Notes: generated by a model from the letters alone, not told the origin. DNA of 64,000 bases from Nocardia fluminea (GCF_002846365.1 NZ_PJMW01000001.1:310001-374000); one strand, 5' to 3'; positions 50,909 through 60,422 are shown, numbered from the stretch's first letter. Numbers and translations are program-made.

Positions 50909-52954
50909 CCCCGGCACGAGCACTCGTTTGAGGATCTTGCCGGTCTCCCCGCGCGGCAGCGCGCTCAGGAACGTGACGTCGCGCGGCACCGAGAACCGGC
51001 TCAGCCGATTGCGGATGTAGGTCCGCACCATGTCCGAATCCAGTCCCGCCCCTTCGCGTTTCACCACGAACGCGGCCAGCCGCTGACCGAACTCCCGGTC
51101 GGGGACGCCGACGACGGCGACTTCGCTGATCTGCGGCAGATGCGCGAGCGCCTCCTCGACCGGTCGCGGGAAGACGTTCTCCCCACCGGAGATGATCATC
51201 TCGTCGTCGCGGCCCGCCACGAACAGCCGTCCCGCCGCGTCGAGATAACCGAGATCGCCGGTGTCGAGCATGCCGTCGGCCTCCTCCGGCGGCGCGGAGT
51301 TCACGTACCCGTCGAAGAGCATGTGATTGGCGACGAAGATGTGCCCCGTGGAGCCCACCGGCACCGGCCGCAGGTCGGGACCGAGCACCGCGACTCGGGT
51401 ACCCAGCGGCGGACGGCCCGCCGTCGTCGGCGAAACCCGCAGGTCGTCAGGGGTGGCGACGCTGGCCCACGAGACTTCGGTCGAGCCGTACACGTTGTAG
51501 AGCACGTCGCCGTAGCTGTCCAGAAATCGCAGCACGGTGGCTCCGGCCAGCGGCGCCCCACAGCTCACCACGAATTGCAGGCTCGACAGATCCAGGCCCG
51601 CGCGGACCTCGTCGGGCACCTCGAGCAGACGTTCCACCATCGTCGGAACCACGATCAACGTGGTGATCCGGTGTTCGGCGATCGCGCGCAGGCAGTCCAT
51701 CGCGTCGAAACCGTCCGACAGCACCACGGTGGCGCGCAACGCGGTGCTCAGCTGCAACCCGGCCAGGCCCCAGGTGTGGAACAGCGGCGCGGGAATGAGC
51801 ATGACCTCCTCCACGCGCAGCGGGATCCGGGAGAGCAACGCGGCGATGGTGCCGAAACCCTTGGCGTGGGGGCGGCGGGCGCCCTTGGGCGAACCGCTGG
51901 TGCCGGAAGTGAGCACGATCAGCCTGCCCGGATGGGCGGGGATCGGGAAGTCGTTGTGCGCCTGGGTGATCAGGGCGTCGATGGTGACGCGATCCGGGTC
52001 GGGCGGGCAATCGTCGGTGGTGTAGCGCGGTACCTCGCTGTGCAGGTAGCGGATCAGCGTTTCCAGCGCACCGTCGACGAAGACCGCGCTCAGGCGGTGG
52101 CGCTGCACGATCTCCTCGATCCGCCGCCCCGACAACCCCGCGTTGAGCAGCGCCACGTCGACGCCGAGTTTGCCCGCGGCGACCATGGTTTCGACCATGC
52201 CCGCGTGATTGCGGGCCAGCAGGCCGATGGCGTCGCCCTTACGCAGACCGATCGCGTGCATCGCCGCGGCCAGCGCGGTGGATCTGGCGTCGACCTCGGC
52301 GAAGGTACGTTGCCCGCCCGCGTCGATCAGCGCGAGCCGATCGGGTTCGTACGCCGCGCCCGCCGCATAGCCGCCCGCGAGGTTGAAGCCCCACTTCGAC
52401 AGGGAGCGGAGCTGTCGCACGATCGACACCGGCTCGGGCCGCATCAGCCCGGTCGCCGCGATGCTGCGCGCCACCCCGGCGTTGCGCCGCACCATCGAGC
52501 GTTCGGCGTTGACCACCACCGAGGAACGGGTGCCCGCGATCGAGTCGGCGGTACGGCGCAGCCCCGCCTTCACCCAATCGGTGACCAGTGAGTTGCTGCC
52601 CTGCTCGACCAGGGGATGGATCCGCGCGGTCGCGAAGAGGGTGATATCGAGGCGCGTGCGCTGCTGGTCGCCACGCAAGCGGATCGCCGCGAAACTGCCG
52701 AGGACCGGGCTGCGCAGTTCGAAACTCTCGTACCAACGGCCGATCACGAGGATGAACTCGTGCGTGCGGATGCCGCCGCTCGTCGACCCGACTCGCACCT
52801 GCCAGTGGACCGCGCCGTCGGGGCGTTCCACCGGTTCGCAGCTGCCGATCCCGGTGAACATGCGGGGGTAGCTCTGGGGATCGAGCAGTACATCCCACAA
52901 CGCTTGACGCGCGATCGTGAAATCCGCGCTGACATCGATGACGTCGGTGACCAA
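50891..52954 (-). CDS. START/SRPBCC domain fused to an AMP-dependent acyl-CoA ligase
   Basis: 687 aa if started at the TTG at 52954; no ATG precedes the first domain in a plausible place, so the start is uncertain. Residues 1-140 look like a START-like/SRPBCC lipid- or polyketide-binding domain (VIDVSADFTIARQALWDVLLDP, FELRSPVLGSFAAIRL). An adenylate-forming ligase follows: P-loop VLTSGTSGSPKGARRP, VYGSTEVSWASVATP, DTGDLGYLDAAGRLFVAGRDDEMI and the catalytic Lys region GETGKILKR. Free-standing family members lack the first domain. Probably activates a carboxylic acid as its CoA thioester, with the extra domain holding the substrate. Confidence 0.85.
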   Translation of the reverse strand: MVTDVIDVSADFTIARQALWDVLLDPQSYPRMFTGIGSCEPVERPDGAVHWQVRVGSTSGGIRTHEFILVIGRWYESFELRSPVLGSFAAIRLRGDQQRTRLDITLFATARIHPLVEQGSNSLVTDWVKAGLRRTADSIAGTRSSVVVNAERSMVRRNAGVARSIAATGLMRPEPVSIVRQLRSLSKWGFNLAGGYAAGAAYEPDRLALIDAGGQRTFAEVDARSTALAAAMHAIGLRKGDAIGLLARNHAGMVETMVAAGKLGVDVALLNAGLSGRRIEEIVQRHRLSAVFVDGALETLIRYLHSEVPRYTTDDCPPDPDRVTIDALITQAHNDFPIPAHPGRLIVLTSGTSGSPKGARRPHAKGFGTIAALLSRIPLRVEEVMLIPAPLFHTWGLAGLQLSTALRATVVLSDGFDAMDCLRAIAEHRITTLIVVPTMVERLLEVPDEVRAGLDLSSLQFVVSCGAPLAGATVLRFLDSYGDVLYNVYGSTEVSWASVATPDDLRVSPTTAGRPPLGTRVAVLGPDLRPVPVGSTGHIFVANHMLFDGYVNSAPPEEADGMLDTGDLGYLDAAGRLFVAGRDDEMIISGGENVFPRPVEEALAHLPQISEVAVVGVPDREFGQRLAAFVVKREGAGLDSDMVRTYIRNRLSRFSVPRDVTFLSALPRGETGKILKRVLVPGSALSE

Positions 52955-53271
52955 ACTCCGTGCTCTACTTCCCGTCGGCCTGTTCGACCCAGCTGGTCGG
53001 CGGGCAAAAATGGGCGCTGCGGCCGATACCACCTCGCGGGTCGCCACGCTACCCGGCAGCGGCGCCCCGTCATCAAGAATCAGACAAAACCGGTGGTTCG
53101 GGAGCGTTTCGGCCGGATTTTGGTTTGTGCGCCACACCTGCCGACATCGCCGATGTGAAAGTGTCCAATCCCTTGCACACCCTCCGGGGATGCCGAAGTA
53201 TTGCTGGCAGTACCGACCCGATCTGCATGAGTCGCCGTGACACACGGCGCGACGAGCGAAGAGGTGTGGGC
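52955..53271. other. Divergent intergenic region, ligase and Hsp100 genes
   Basis: 317 bases without a gene. It contains one perfect short palindrome (ACATCGCCGATGT, about 53144-53156). I see no HAIR element (HspR) or CIRCE (HrcA) heat-shock operator, although the gene to the right is an Hsp100. Confidence 0.4.
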
Positions 53272-55869
53272 ATGACAGCGAATTGGCCGAGTTCTCGCGA
53301 TCCCTTCGATGACATCTTCCAGCGGTTCTTCGGTTCCGGGATGTCGTCGAAGCCACCGGTGCAACGCATCGATCTGGGCAAGCTGATGACCGACAACGCG
53401 AAGTTGCTGATCGGTACCGCACGCGAGGCTGCCCAGGAGTGGGGCAACCCCGAGATCACTCCCGAACACCTGCTGTACGCGGCCACCGAGGCAGAACCCG
53501 GGCGCAGCATCGTCGCCGAACTCAGCCTGGATCCCGACCAGGTCGCCGCGCAGATGGAGGACTACCTCGACACCGGCCGACCCAGCGAGGACGACCTCGC
53601 CGACATCACGCTCAGCCCCGCCACCAAGCTCGCGCTGCGCGCCGCCCAGCGCCAGGCAGCCCAGGCGGGCAGCAGCTACATCGGCCCGGAGCACATCCTG
53701 CTCGGCATCGCCGCACTTCCCGACAGCGTCGCGGCGCAGGCGCTGGTCGCCGGGATCGCGGCCACCCAGAGCGGCGGTGTGCCCGCACCGGGAACCCCGA
53801 TGGCGAGCGCGCCGTCGAAGCGGCAGCAGCCCGAATCCGACACTCCCACCCTCGACGAGTACGGCCGCGATCTCACCGCCGAAGCCCGCGAGGGCCTGAT
53901 CGACCCGGTCGTCGGCCGCGCGGAGGAGATCGAGCAGACCATCGAGATCCTGTCGCGGCGACGCAAGAACAACCCCGTGCTGATCGGTGATCCCGGGGTG
54001 GGCAAGACCTCGATCGTGGAGGGGCTGGCCCAGCGCATCGTCAACGGGGACGTGCCGGTCACCCTCGCCGGCCGTCGCGTCATCGCCCTGGATGTGGGCT
54101 CGCTCGTGGCCGGGAGCAAGTATCGCGGCGAATTCGAGGAGCGACTGACCAAGATCCTCGACGAGGTCCGCGCGCACAAGGACGAGCTGATCATCTTCAT
54201 CGACGAGCTGCACACCATCGTCGGCGCCGGGGGCGGCGGCGAGGGCTCGATGGACGCGGGCAACCTGCTCAAACCGGCGCTGGCCCGCGGTGATCTGCAC
54301 GTCGTCGGCGCGACCACCATCGACGAATACCGCAAGTACATCGAGAAGGACGCCGCGCTGGAACGCCGGTTCCAGCCGGTGATGGTCTCGGAGCCCTCGG
54401 TGGAGGACACCATCGAGATCTTGCGCGGGCTCGCCGATGTGTACGAGGAACACCATCAGGTGCGCTATTCCGACGAGTCGCTGATCGCGGCCGCGCAGCT
54501 GTCGGATCGCTACATCACCGACCGTTTCATGCCCGACAAGGCGATCGATCTGATCGACCAGGCAGGCGCCCGGGTCCGGCTCCGTTCGGGGACGCCCGAT
54601 CCGGCGGTGCGAGCCAGGGACGAGGCGATCGCGCGGCTGTACCGGGAGAAGGACGCCGCGGTAGACAACGAGGACTACGAGAAGGCCAAGGCGCTCAAGG
54701 CCGACATCGCCGCCGCCGAGGAGGAGCTGGAGGAGTCCGGTGCGACGTCCTCGGAGCCGATCGTCGATGTGGTCGACATCGCCGAGGTGATCTCCAGGCG
54801 CACCGGCATTCCGGTGGCCGATCTGACCGCCGAGGAGAAGCAGCGGCTGCTCCAGCTCGAAGGCGTCCTGCACAAGCGGGTGATCGGGCAGAACGAGGCG
54901 ATCGTCGCGATCGCCGAGGCGGTGCGCCGGGCGAGGGCCGGGCTCAAGGATCCCAACCGGCCGATCGGGTCGTTTCTGTTCCTGGGTCCCACCGGGGTCG
55001 GCAAGACCGAGCTCGCCAAGGCCCTCGCCGAAGCGGTCTTCGGCGACGAGGATCGCCTGATCCGGTTCGACATGAGCGAGTTCCAGGAGAAGCACACGGT
55101 CTCGCGGCTGGTCGGGGCTCCGCCCGGATACGTCGGCTACGACGATGCCGCGCAGCTCACCGACAAGGTACGACGTCAGCCGTATTCGGTGATCCTGTTC
55201 GACGAGGTCGAGAAGGCGCACCCCGATGTGTTCAATGTGCTGCTGCAATTGCTCGACGACGGGCGCGTCACCGATTCCAAGGGCCGCACCGTCGACTTCA
55301 AGAACACGATCGTGATCATGACGTCCAATATCGGGTCGAATCTGATCCTCGACGCGCCTCCCGGCGACCTCGACTCGATCGTGCCGCAACTCGAAGGGCT
55401 GCTGCGCCAGCACTTCCGGCCCGAGTTCCTCAATCGGATCGACGAGCAGATCGTGTTCCATCGCCTCGACAAGGAGCAGCTGGAACAGATCGTCGAACTG
55501 ATCCTGGATCGCACCCGGCGCATGCTCGCCGCCCAGGACATCGAGCTCGAGATCAGCCAGTCCGCGGTGGACTGGCTGAGCGAGCGCGGTTTCCAGCCCG
55601 AATTCGGTGCGCGTCCGTTGCGCCGCACGGTGCAGAAGGAGCTCGACAACCGGGTCTCGCGACTGCTTCTCGACGGCGGGCTCGATCCCGGCGGCACGGT
55701 GAAAGTCGACACCGCCGACGATGATCTGGTCGTCACCGCGACGAATCCGGGCGGTGAGCCCGATACCAATGGCGCCGCGCCCGCGTCCCCGACGAAGAAG
55801 TCGGCGAAGAAACCCACCAAGAAGACCGAGAGCAAGAAGGGCGACGACAAGAAACTCGCGTCCAAGTAG
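53272..55869 (+). CDS. Hsp100/Clp AAA+ unfoldase, ClpL/ClpC-like without long middle domain
   Basis: 865 aa from the ATG at 53272. A Clp_N double repeat (about 45-145) is followed by two AAA+ modules: Walker A1 GDPGVGKTS near 239, Walker B1 IIFIDELHT; Walker A2 GPTGVGKTE near 571, Walker B2 [12 protein letters not shown]; arginine finger and [11 protein letters not shown]. Between them is only a short UVR-like helix ([14 protein letters not shown]), not the long ClpB propeller. After [11 protein letters not shown] do not find the GF(N) loop with which ClpC docks on ClpP. The Lys-rich C-terminal tail is unusual. Probably a ClpP-independent disaggregase. Confidence 0.88.
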   Translation: MTANWPSSRDPFDDIFQRFFGSGMSSKPPVQRIDLGKLMTDNAKLLIGTAREAAQEWGNPEITPEHLLYAATEAEPGRSIVAELSLDPDQVAAQMEDYLDTGRPSEDDLADITLSPATKLALRAAQRQAAQAGSSYIGPEHILLGIAALPDSVAAQALVAGIAATQSGGVPAPGTPMASAPSKRQQPESDTPTLDEYGRDLTAEAREGLIDPVVGRAEEIEQTIEILSRRRKNNPVLIGDPGVGKTSIVEGLAQRIVNGDVPVTLAGRRVIALDVGSLVAGSKYRGEFEERLTKILDEVRAHKDELIIFIDELHTIVGAGGGGEGSMDAGNLLKPALARGDLHVVGATTIDEYRKYIEKDAALERRFQPVMVSEPSVEDTIEILRGLADVYEEHHQVRYSDESLIAAAQLSDRYITDRFMPDKAIDLIDQAGARVRLRSGTPDPAVRARDEAIARLYREKDAAVDNEDYEKAKALKADIAAAEEELEESGATSSEPIVDVVDIAEVISRRTGIPVADLTAEEKQRLLQLEGVLHKRVIGQNEAIVAIAEAVRRARAGLKDPNRPIGSFLFLGPTGVGKTELAKALAEAVFGDEDRLIRFDMSEFQEKHTVSRLVGAPPGYVGYDDAAQLTDKVRRQPYSVILFDEVEKAHPDVFNVLLQLLDDGRVTDSKGRTVDFKNTIVIMTSNIGSNLILDAPPGDLDSIVPQLEGLLRQHFRPEFLNRIDEQIVFHRLDKEQLEQIVELILDRTRRMLAAQDIELEISQSAVDWLSERGFQPEFGARPLRRTVQKELDNRVSRLLLDGGLDPGGTVKVDTADDDLVVTATNPGGEPDTNGAAPASPTKKSAKKPTKKTESKKGDDKKLASK

Positions 55870-55880
55870 CGCATCGACGA

Positions 55881-55912
55881 CTGTGGCCCGGTTCCTGCGA
55901 ACCGGGCCACAG
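55881..55912. terminator. Strong bidirectional terminator
   Basis: CTGTGGCCCGGTTC, loop CTGC, GAACCGGGCCACAG: perfect 14-bp stem 11 bases after the Hsp100 stop and 13 bases before the convergent gene's stop. Confidence 0.85.
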
Positions 55913-55925
55913 CGTTGTCGTGGGT

Positions 55926-56318
55926 TCAGCCGCCGGTGACCACGCAGGATTCCCCGAAGCGGAAGCCCCGGCCGACCGACACATTCGCGCTACTGGCGAT
56001 GCCGTCCTGGACGGCGGTCATCGTGTGGGCGCCGGTGTAGGAGGGCACCCAGTTGTACATGGCGACGCCGTCGGTCGGAGCGACTACGGCCAGCAGTTCG
56101 CCGTTGTCGTAGAAGGCGACAGGAATGATGCCGACGCTGAGCCTGGCCAGCAACTGATGGGTGCATCCGGTGCCATAGTTGGTTGCCGAGCCGACGCTGA
56201 GGTTCGGTTTCACCGTCATTTGCGAAACACCGGCCGTGGCTGTGGGCGCGCCGAGCGCCGTGGCGAGCATCGCCGCCCCGAGGGCAGCAACGGTGATAAT
56301 GAATTTCCTGTCACTCAT
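55926..56318 (-). CDS. Small secreted protein, family not recognised
   Basis: 130 aa from the ATG at 56318, with a GTGAGA upstream. Sec signal peptide FIITVAALGAAMLATALG cleaved after PTATA. The mature part of about 100 residues is beta-rich with two Cys (GTGCTHQLLA and GESCVVTGG), probably a disulfide closing an immunoglobulin-like or similar sandwich: VAFYDNGELLAVVAP, NWVPSYTGAHTMTAVQDG. Such small domains occur in actinobacterial exoproteins. Function unknown. Confidence 0.75.
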   Translation of the reverse strand: MSDRKFIITVAALGAAMLATALGAPTATAGVSQMTVKPNLSVGSATNYGTGCTHQLLARLSVGIIPVAFYDNGELLAVVAPTDGVAMYNWVPSYTGAHTMTAVQDGIASSANVSVGRGFRFGESCVVTGG

Positions 56319-56445
56319 ATTTCTCACGTCCTTGTGCTGCGGGGCCGACCGAACGCGAGGCCGGCGAGTCGGTCCCATCCTCACCCCATCGCGGGACCGA
56401 TGGTGGGAGAACACACGAACCGTTTCGCCGGCCTCGTCGCGCCGG

Positions 56446-57251
56446 CTACACCCGTGACCAGAGGGCGGGAGTATTCGGCGGAGTCCAGTTCGGGTCGTGC
56501 ACGGTGTGCGCTTGCCTGCAGCTATAGGTGGCACCCTGGTAGGTGACCTTGTCGCCGATGGCGTAGGTGGCGCCGTGGCGCCAGGACGATCCGCCCGGGA
56601 CGGCCGTCGTTGTCGGATGCTCGTGCCCAGGGGTGGTCGTCATCGGCGGTTTCGTGGTCGTGGCCGGGGGTTTCGTGGGCGGGGCGGTGCTCGGCCGGGT
56701 AGTGGTGGGTTTCGGGGTGGTCGTCGGCGGCGGTGTGCCGCCACCGCCACTCACGTCGAGATCGACACAACTGTAGAAGGCCGCCGCGGTGTCACCGATA
56801 TTCCACACCGCGCGCAATTTCTGACGGCCGGAATAGCGGGACACATCGACGGTATGGGTCACCTCCATGGGCGGTTGTTCGTTGCGGCCGTCGAACACAG
56901 CGATTCTGGTATCGCCGATGAAGTATTCCCAATTCAGCGTGCGATGGTTGGCGGTGTTCTTCCACGTGAAACTCGCACTGCCGGACACTTTCTGCGGCAC
57001 CCAGCCGAGACTGTCGTCATCGAGTTCGGGGTATTTGTTCGCACTACAGGTGGTGAGCCCCTTCGACCCCTCCACACTCTGCGGTTCGTATTTCACCGCG
57101 CCACAGGGCACAAGCCCGCGGGCACATTGTTCCTGCCTGCTCGCGGGTCCGGTGATCCAGCCGTGCGCGGTGGCACTTCCGGCGGGCACCAGCGCGGTGA
57201 CGAGGGCGCCAATGCCATTACTCCGGCGAAGAACAGAATTCGGCTTCTCAC
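56446..57251 (-). pseudogene. AA10 lytic polysaccharide monooxygenase with chitin-binding module, frameshifted in the signal peptide
   Basis: The mature enzyme starts at the histidine of ATAHGWITGP, which would form the N-terminal half of the copper histidine brace. NHRTLNWEYFIG and FYSCVDLDVSG are AA10 features. A Thr/Pro linker (PPPTTTPKPTTTRP) leads to a C-terminal CBM5/12-like chitin-binding module (WRHGATYAIGDKVTYQGATYSC). The start signal is in another frame: AAGGAG at 57260-57265, then GTG at 57251 encoding VRSRILFFAGVMALA. Adding one base near 57204-57212 would give MALAALVTALVPAGSATA and a perfect signal peptide. So either the gene is inactivated by a 1-base deletion or the sequence has an error. 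Confidence 0.8.
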
Positions 57252-57265
57252 TATCAATACTCCTT

Positions 57266-57665
57266 GGAAACGCACGCGGAGGACGGCAGGGGCCAGCTTG
57301 CCGTCCGGGAAACATTTCGAGCGATGACACTGAACACTTCGATATCGAACTGTGATTCCGAAGATTAGGGTGACGAAGATCAATCGTCAACCGTTGCGGT
57401 AACGAAAATTGCCGCTACCGACCAGTAGTTGGAGGTCGTTCAGCAAGTGTGCGAATTCGGCGAACAATGCCATTTCGAACCAACTGGTATCCATTCATGG
57501 CAAATGACTGGTTAATCACGCAGCTGCCAGTGGTGTACATATTTGCCAGAGGTTGACGATAGGTAGCCATGTCGGCAACAAGCCGTCTTACCGATCAGCT
57601 CCCGACACTCGTCACAGGGCAACTGGCGAACCTTGCGCGACTCCTCCGAAATAGGCCGCCGCGGA
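57266..57665. other. 400-base gene-free region
   Basis: No credible coding frame, and lower GC than its surroundings. Presumably the promoter region of the chitin-active gene. I see no tRNA fold, tandem repeat or convincing operator. Confidence 0.5.
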
Positions 57666-58463
57666 TCAGCCGAGGAACGCGCGGATTCCGGCGGTGATGA
57701 GTTCGGCGTAGCGAGCCCGGCCCTCCGCGGTCTCGATGAGCGCGGCGTCGGCCGCCGAGCGCATGTTCCCGCATTCGACCAGCGCGCTCGGCCGCTCGGC
57801 CAGATTTAGCCCGGCCAGGTCCGCCCTCGGGTTCAGTCCCGCCGACCCCACATAGGTCGAGGGCACCGCGCCACCGGCGACCATCGCATCACGCAGCGCG
57901 GTCGCCAGCCGCCTCCCCGCCTCGGCCTGCACCGGATTCAGCGGAGGATCGGCATAGGCGATGTGAAATCCGTGCGCGTCCGCACCGGTATTGCCGTCGG
58001 CGTGGATCGAGACCACCGCGTCGGCGCCCGACTGATTCGCGATGGCCGCGCGCTCGTCGACACACGGGCCGACACCGGTGTCGCCGGAGCGCGTGAGGAT
58101 CACTCGGACACCGCTCGCGGCGAGCAGGTCGCGCACTCGCACGGTGACGTCCCAGGTGAACTCGTGCTCGGGGTAGCCACTCGCGGCCGACGTCCCCGTG
58201 GTGTTGCAGGCTTTCGTTCCGCCGCGCCCGTCGGGCACCGGCGCGTTGATCTGCGCGAGATGGGCGGCGTTTCCACCGTTGTGGCCGGGATCGAGGACCA
58301 CGGTGCGGCGCACGGCGGGCGAAGTCGGTGGCACGGCACTCTCCGAGGACACGGCCGCCGCGGTCGATGTGGCCGGGGTCGCGTCCTCGGTCGTGGACGC
58401 GCATCCGGCCAGCAATGCTGTCGCCGCGAGCAGGCAGGCGGGCAGGAACGAACGGGAACGCAC
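57666..58463 (-). CDS. N-acetylmuramoyl-L-alanine amidase (Amidase_3), lipoprotein
   Basis: 265 aa from the GTG at 58463. Lipoprotein signal SFLPACLLAATALLAGCAS. Zinc amidase motifs: VVLDPGHNGGN (His), GYPEHEFTWDV (Glu), VVSIHADGN (His) and ALVECGNMRSAAD (catalytic Glu). It resembles the mycobacterial peptidoglycan amidase Rv3717, which is secreted; this copy is predicted to be lipid-anchored. Cuts stem peptides from glycan strands during cell separation or recycling. Confidence 0.9.
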   Translation of the reverse strand: MRSRSFLPACLLAATALLAGCASTTEDATPATSTAAAVSSESAVPPTSPAVRRTVVLDPGHNGGNAAHLAQINAPVPDGRGGTKACNTTGTSAASGYPEHEFTWDVTVRVRDLLAASGVRVILTRSGDTGVGPCVDERAAIANQSGADAVVSIHADGNTGADAHGFHIAYADPPLNPVQAEAGRRLATALRDAMVAGGAVPSTYVGSAGLNPRADLAGLNLAERPSALVECGNMRSAADAALIETAEGRARYAELITAGIRAFLG

Positions 58464-58573
58464 CTCGACACCGTGCCACACCTCGTCGACGAGCCCGCCG
58501 TGCCCGCACCGTGTCACCTTCGCGTCGTCGGCCCGCCGCAGCCGCCCAGGGGGCCGGCACTCGGCCACCTCGC

Positions 58574-58951
58574 TCAGCCGCGCTGGTGGCGACTCTCGTA
58601 GGCAACGCGTTCGACTTCGGCCCGACGGCGTTCGGCCGCGTTCGCCAACTCGGGATCGAGGCCATGGCTGACCAGCCGGTGCCGCCGGTAGACGTAGACC
58701 AGCGCCACGGTGAAGTAGACCAACGGCAGGTACAGCAGCGCCATCATCGACAGCCCGATCCACAACGGGCCCGGTACCAGCAAGAACAGGCACAACACCG
58801 GTAGCACCGGCAGCAGGAAGCGGGTCAGGTATCGGCGGGTCGCGCCGGGGCCGGTCAGGTCGGCCAGGACCCAGTCCGCCATCGAGGGCGGCAGGGTGCC
58901 GCCGGTGATGTAGCGCACGCGCTGCCAGAGATTGGGGGTCGAGTCGCTCAT
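58574..58951 (-). CDS. DUF5313 family membrane protein
   Basis: 125 aa. Family start SDSTPNLWQRVRYITGGTLPPSM, ADLTGPGATRRYLTRF, two membrane helices (LLPVLPVLCLFLLVPGPLWIG and MMALLYLPLVYFTVALVYV) and the C-terminal YRRHRLVSHGLDPEL. Found in mycobacteria and nocardiae; function unknown. Overlaps the MarR stop by four bases, so it is co-translated and probably co-regulated. Confidence 0.82.
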   Translation of the reverse strand: MSDSTPNLWQRVRYITGGTLPPSMADWVLADLTGPGATRRYLTRFLLPVLPVLCLFLLVPGPLWIGLSMMALLYLPLVYFTVALVYVYRRHRLVSHGLDPELANAAERRRAEVERVAYESRHQRG

Positions 58952-59409
58952 CGCTGCTCCCTCACATCGGATGCGCGTCGGGCGGCCGCGTTCACCCGGC
59001 CGAGGACATCGCGCAGTTCTTCCAGGTCGGCCAGGCTCACGCCGAGGCGTGCCACGACGGCGGGCGGGATCCGCTCGGCCTGTTCGCGCAGCTTTCGGCC
59101 CGCGTCGGTGAGGTCGATGTGCAGCGTGCGCTCGTCGTGCGGATCGCGGCGGCGGGTGATGAGTCCGGCGGATTCGAGCCGCTTGAGCAGCGGTGACAAT
59201 GTCGCGGAGTCGAGCTGGATCGCCTCGGCGACGGCCTTCACCGACATCGGCGCCTCACCCCAGAGGGCGAGCATCACCAGATACTGCGGATGTGTCAGGC
59301 CGAGCGGTTCGAGCAGCGGCCGATAGACCGCCAGCACCGATCGGTTGGCCACCGCCAGGGCGAAGCACACCTGCCGGTCGAGCCGCAACGGATCGTCGAG
59401 TTCCTGCAT
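58948..59409 (-). CDS. MarR-family regulator, OhrR-like
   Basis: 153 aa. LRLDRQVCFALAVANRS at the N-terminus places Cys15 where OhrR peroxide sensors carry their reactive cysteine. The winged helix is PMSVKAVAEAIQLDSATLSPLLKRLESAGLITRRRDPHDERTLHIDLT. No ohr gene is adjacent; the partner is the DUF5313 protein. A perfect 15-bp inverted repeat lies 33 bases upstream. Confidence 0.87.
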   Translation of the reverse strand: MQELDDPLRLDRQVCFALAVANRSVLAVYRPLLEPLGLTHPQYLVMLALWGEAPMSVKAVAEAIQLDSATLSPLLKRLESAGLITRRRDPHDERTLHIDLTDAGRKLREQAERIPPAVVARLGVSLADLEELRDVLGRVNAAARRASDVREQR

Positions 59410-59441
59410 CGTCCACCACCTTCCTTAGCCCACACACTATT

Positions 59442-59479
59442 ACGCCACTAATAGTTAGTGCAATAACTATTAGTGGCGT
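59442..59479. promoter_or_regulatory. 15-bp perfect inverted repeat, probable MarR operator
   Basis: ACGCCACTAATAGTT (59442-59456), 8-base spacer, AACTATTAGTGGCGT (59465-59479). AT-rich half-sites upstream of the MarR gene suggest autoregulation. It also lies 27 bases after the siderophore-protein stop and could double as a terminator. Confidence 0.6.
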
Positions 59480-59505
59480 CACAGTCGGGCGGCGGACGAT
59501 GCCCC

Positions 59506-60384
59506 TCAGTCCTCGTCGACGACCAGCGGCTCGCCGGCTGCGGCGCGGCGCACTTTCTCGCGGCCGTTGTCCTCCTCGGTGCGGCCTCGACGCCAGTAGC
59601 CGGTGAAGGTGATCGCGCGCTTGTCGATACCGCGGTCACGGACCAGATTGCGGCGGGTCAGTTTCACCAGCTCGGCCTCACCGGAGATCCACGCGTAGGG
59701 CGCGCCCGCGGGGAGTTCGGCGGTGCAGACCGCCTCGACCACCGCGTCGCCGTGCGGGCGATCGCCGCGATGCACCCACTCGATCCGCACGTCGCCGCGG
59801 GTGTGGAACCGCTGCTCGTCGGCCGGGCCGTCGACCTCGATGAACGCGCGCGCCGGCGCACCCACGTCGAGGCGTTCGATGATCGCGCCGATCGCCGGAA
59901 CGGCGGTCTCGTCGCCGACGAGCAACTGCCATGCGTGGTCGGCGGGCGGGGTGTAGAGCGCGTGCGGCGGGCAGAGCAGGCCGATCTCGTCACCCGGCGC
60001 CGCGGTCGAAGCCCAGTCCGAGGCGGGGCCCGCGTGCTCGGCGTGCAGCGCGAAGTCGATGTCGAGTTCGCCGAGCTCGGGCCGTTGCGCCCGGATCGTG
60101 TAGGTGCGCATCGGCGGCCGGATCGCGTCGGGCATCGCGAGATATTGCTGGTACCAGCTCATGACGCCGCCGAGGTCCTCCAGAGGCGGCGGCACGACGG
60201 GGTGCGGCCTGCCCGGGAGCGGGAAGAAAAGCTTCGTGTACTGGTCGGGCCCGGCGTCGATGAGGGCGGCCGGGTCTTGACACCCGAGGGTTATCCGCAC
60301 CATGCGCGACGTCAGCTGTACCGCGCGACGAACCGTCGCCGGTGCGTAGACCATGGAGGGTCGATTCACAGTCCCAGTCGTCAT
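59506..60384 (-). CDS. Siderophore-interacting protein (FAD-dependent ferric-siderophore reductase)
   Basis: 292 aa. FAD motif RTYTIRAQRP; NAD(P)-binding half with LLVGDETAVPAIGAIIE and the C-terminal ITFTGYWRRGRTEEDN, as in ViuB/MxcB-type proteins. It releases iron from imported siderophores in the cytoplasm. An IdeR/DmdR-type iron box touches the ATG at 60384. Because the box would hide the start region, translation may begin at the internal ATG at 60354 (MVYAPATV). Confidence 0.92.
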   Translation of the reverse strand: MTTGTVNRPSMVYAPATVRRAVQLTSRMVRITLGCQDPAALIDAGPDQYTKLFFPLPGRPHPVVPPPLEDLGGVMSWYQQYLAMPDAIRPPMRTYTIRAQRPELGELDIDFALHAEHAGPASDWASTAAPGDEIGLLCPPHALYTPPADHAWQLLVGDETAVPAIGAIIERLDVGAPARAFIEVDGPADEQRFHTRGDVRIEWVHRGDRPHGDAVVEAVCTAELPAGAPYAWISGEAELVKLTRRNLVRDRGIDKRAITFTGYWRRGRTEEDNGREKVRRAAAGEPLVVDED

Positions 60385-60402
60385 TAGGCAAGGCTAACCT
60401 AT
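60384..60402. promoter_or_regulatory. IdeR/DmdR iron box
   Basis: TTAGGCAAGGCTAACCTAT matches the actinobacterial consensus TTAGGTTAGGCTAACCTAA at 16 of 19 positions. Predicts repression of the siderophore-interacting protein by iron-loaded IdeR. Confidence 0.8.
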
Positions 60403-60422
60403 TTCGATGCGGGACTCCCCTT

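Noticed and set aside
53080..55461. Nearly 800-codon frame antisense to the Hsp100 gene
   Set aside because: Mirror frame of a highly conserved gene; no domain resemblance and no ribosome site.
57469..57484. GGTTCGAA-like T-loop motif on the minus strand, possible tRNA
   Set aside because: No acceptor, anticodon or D-arm pairing could be built around it.
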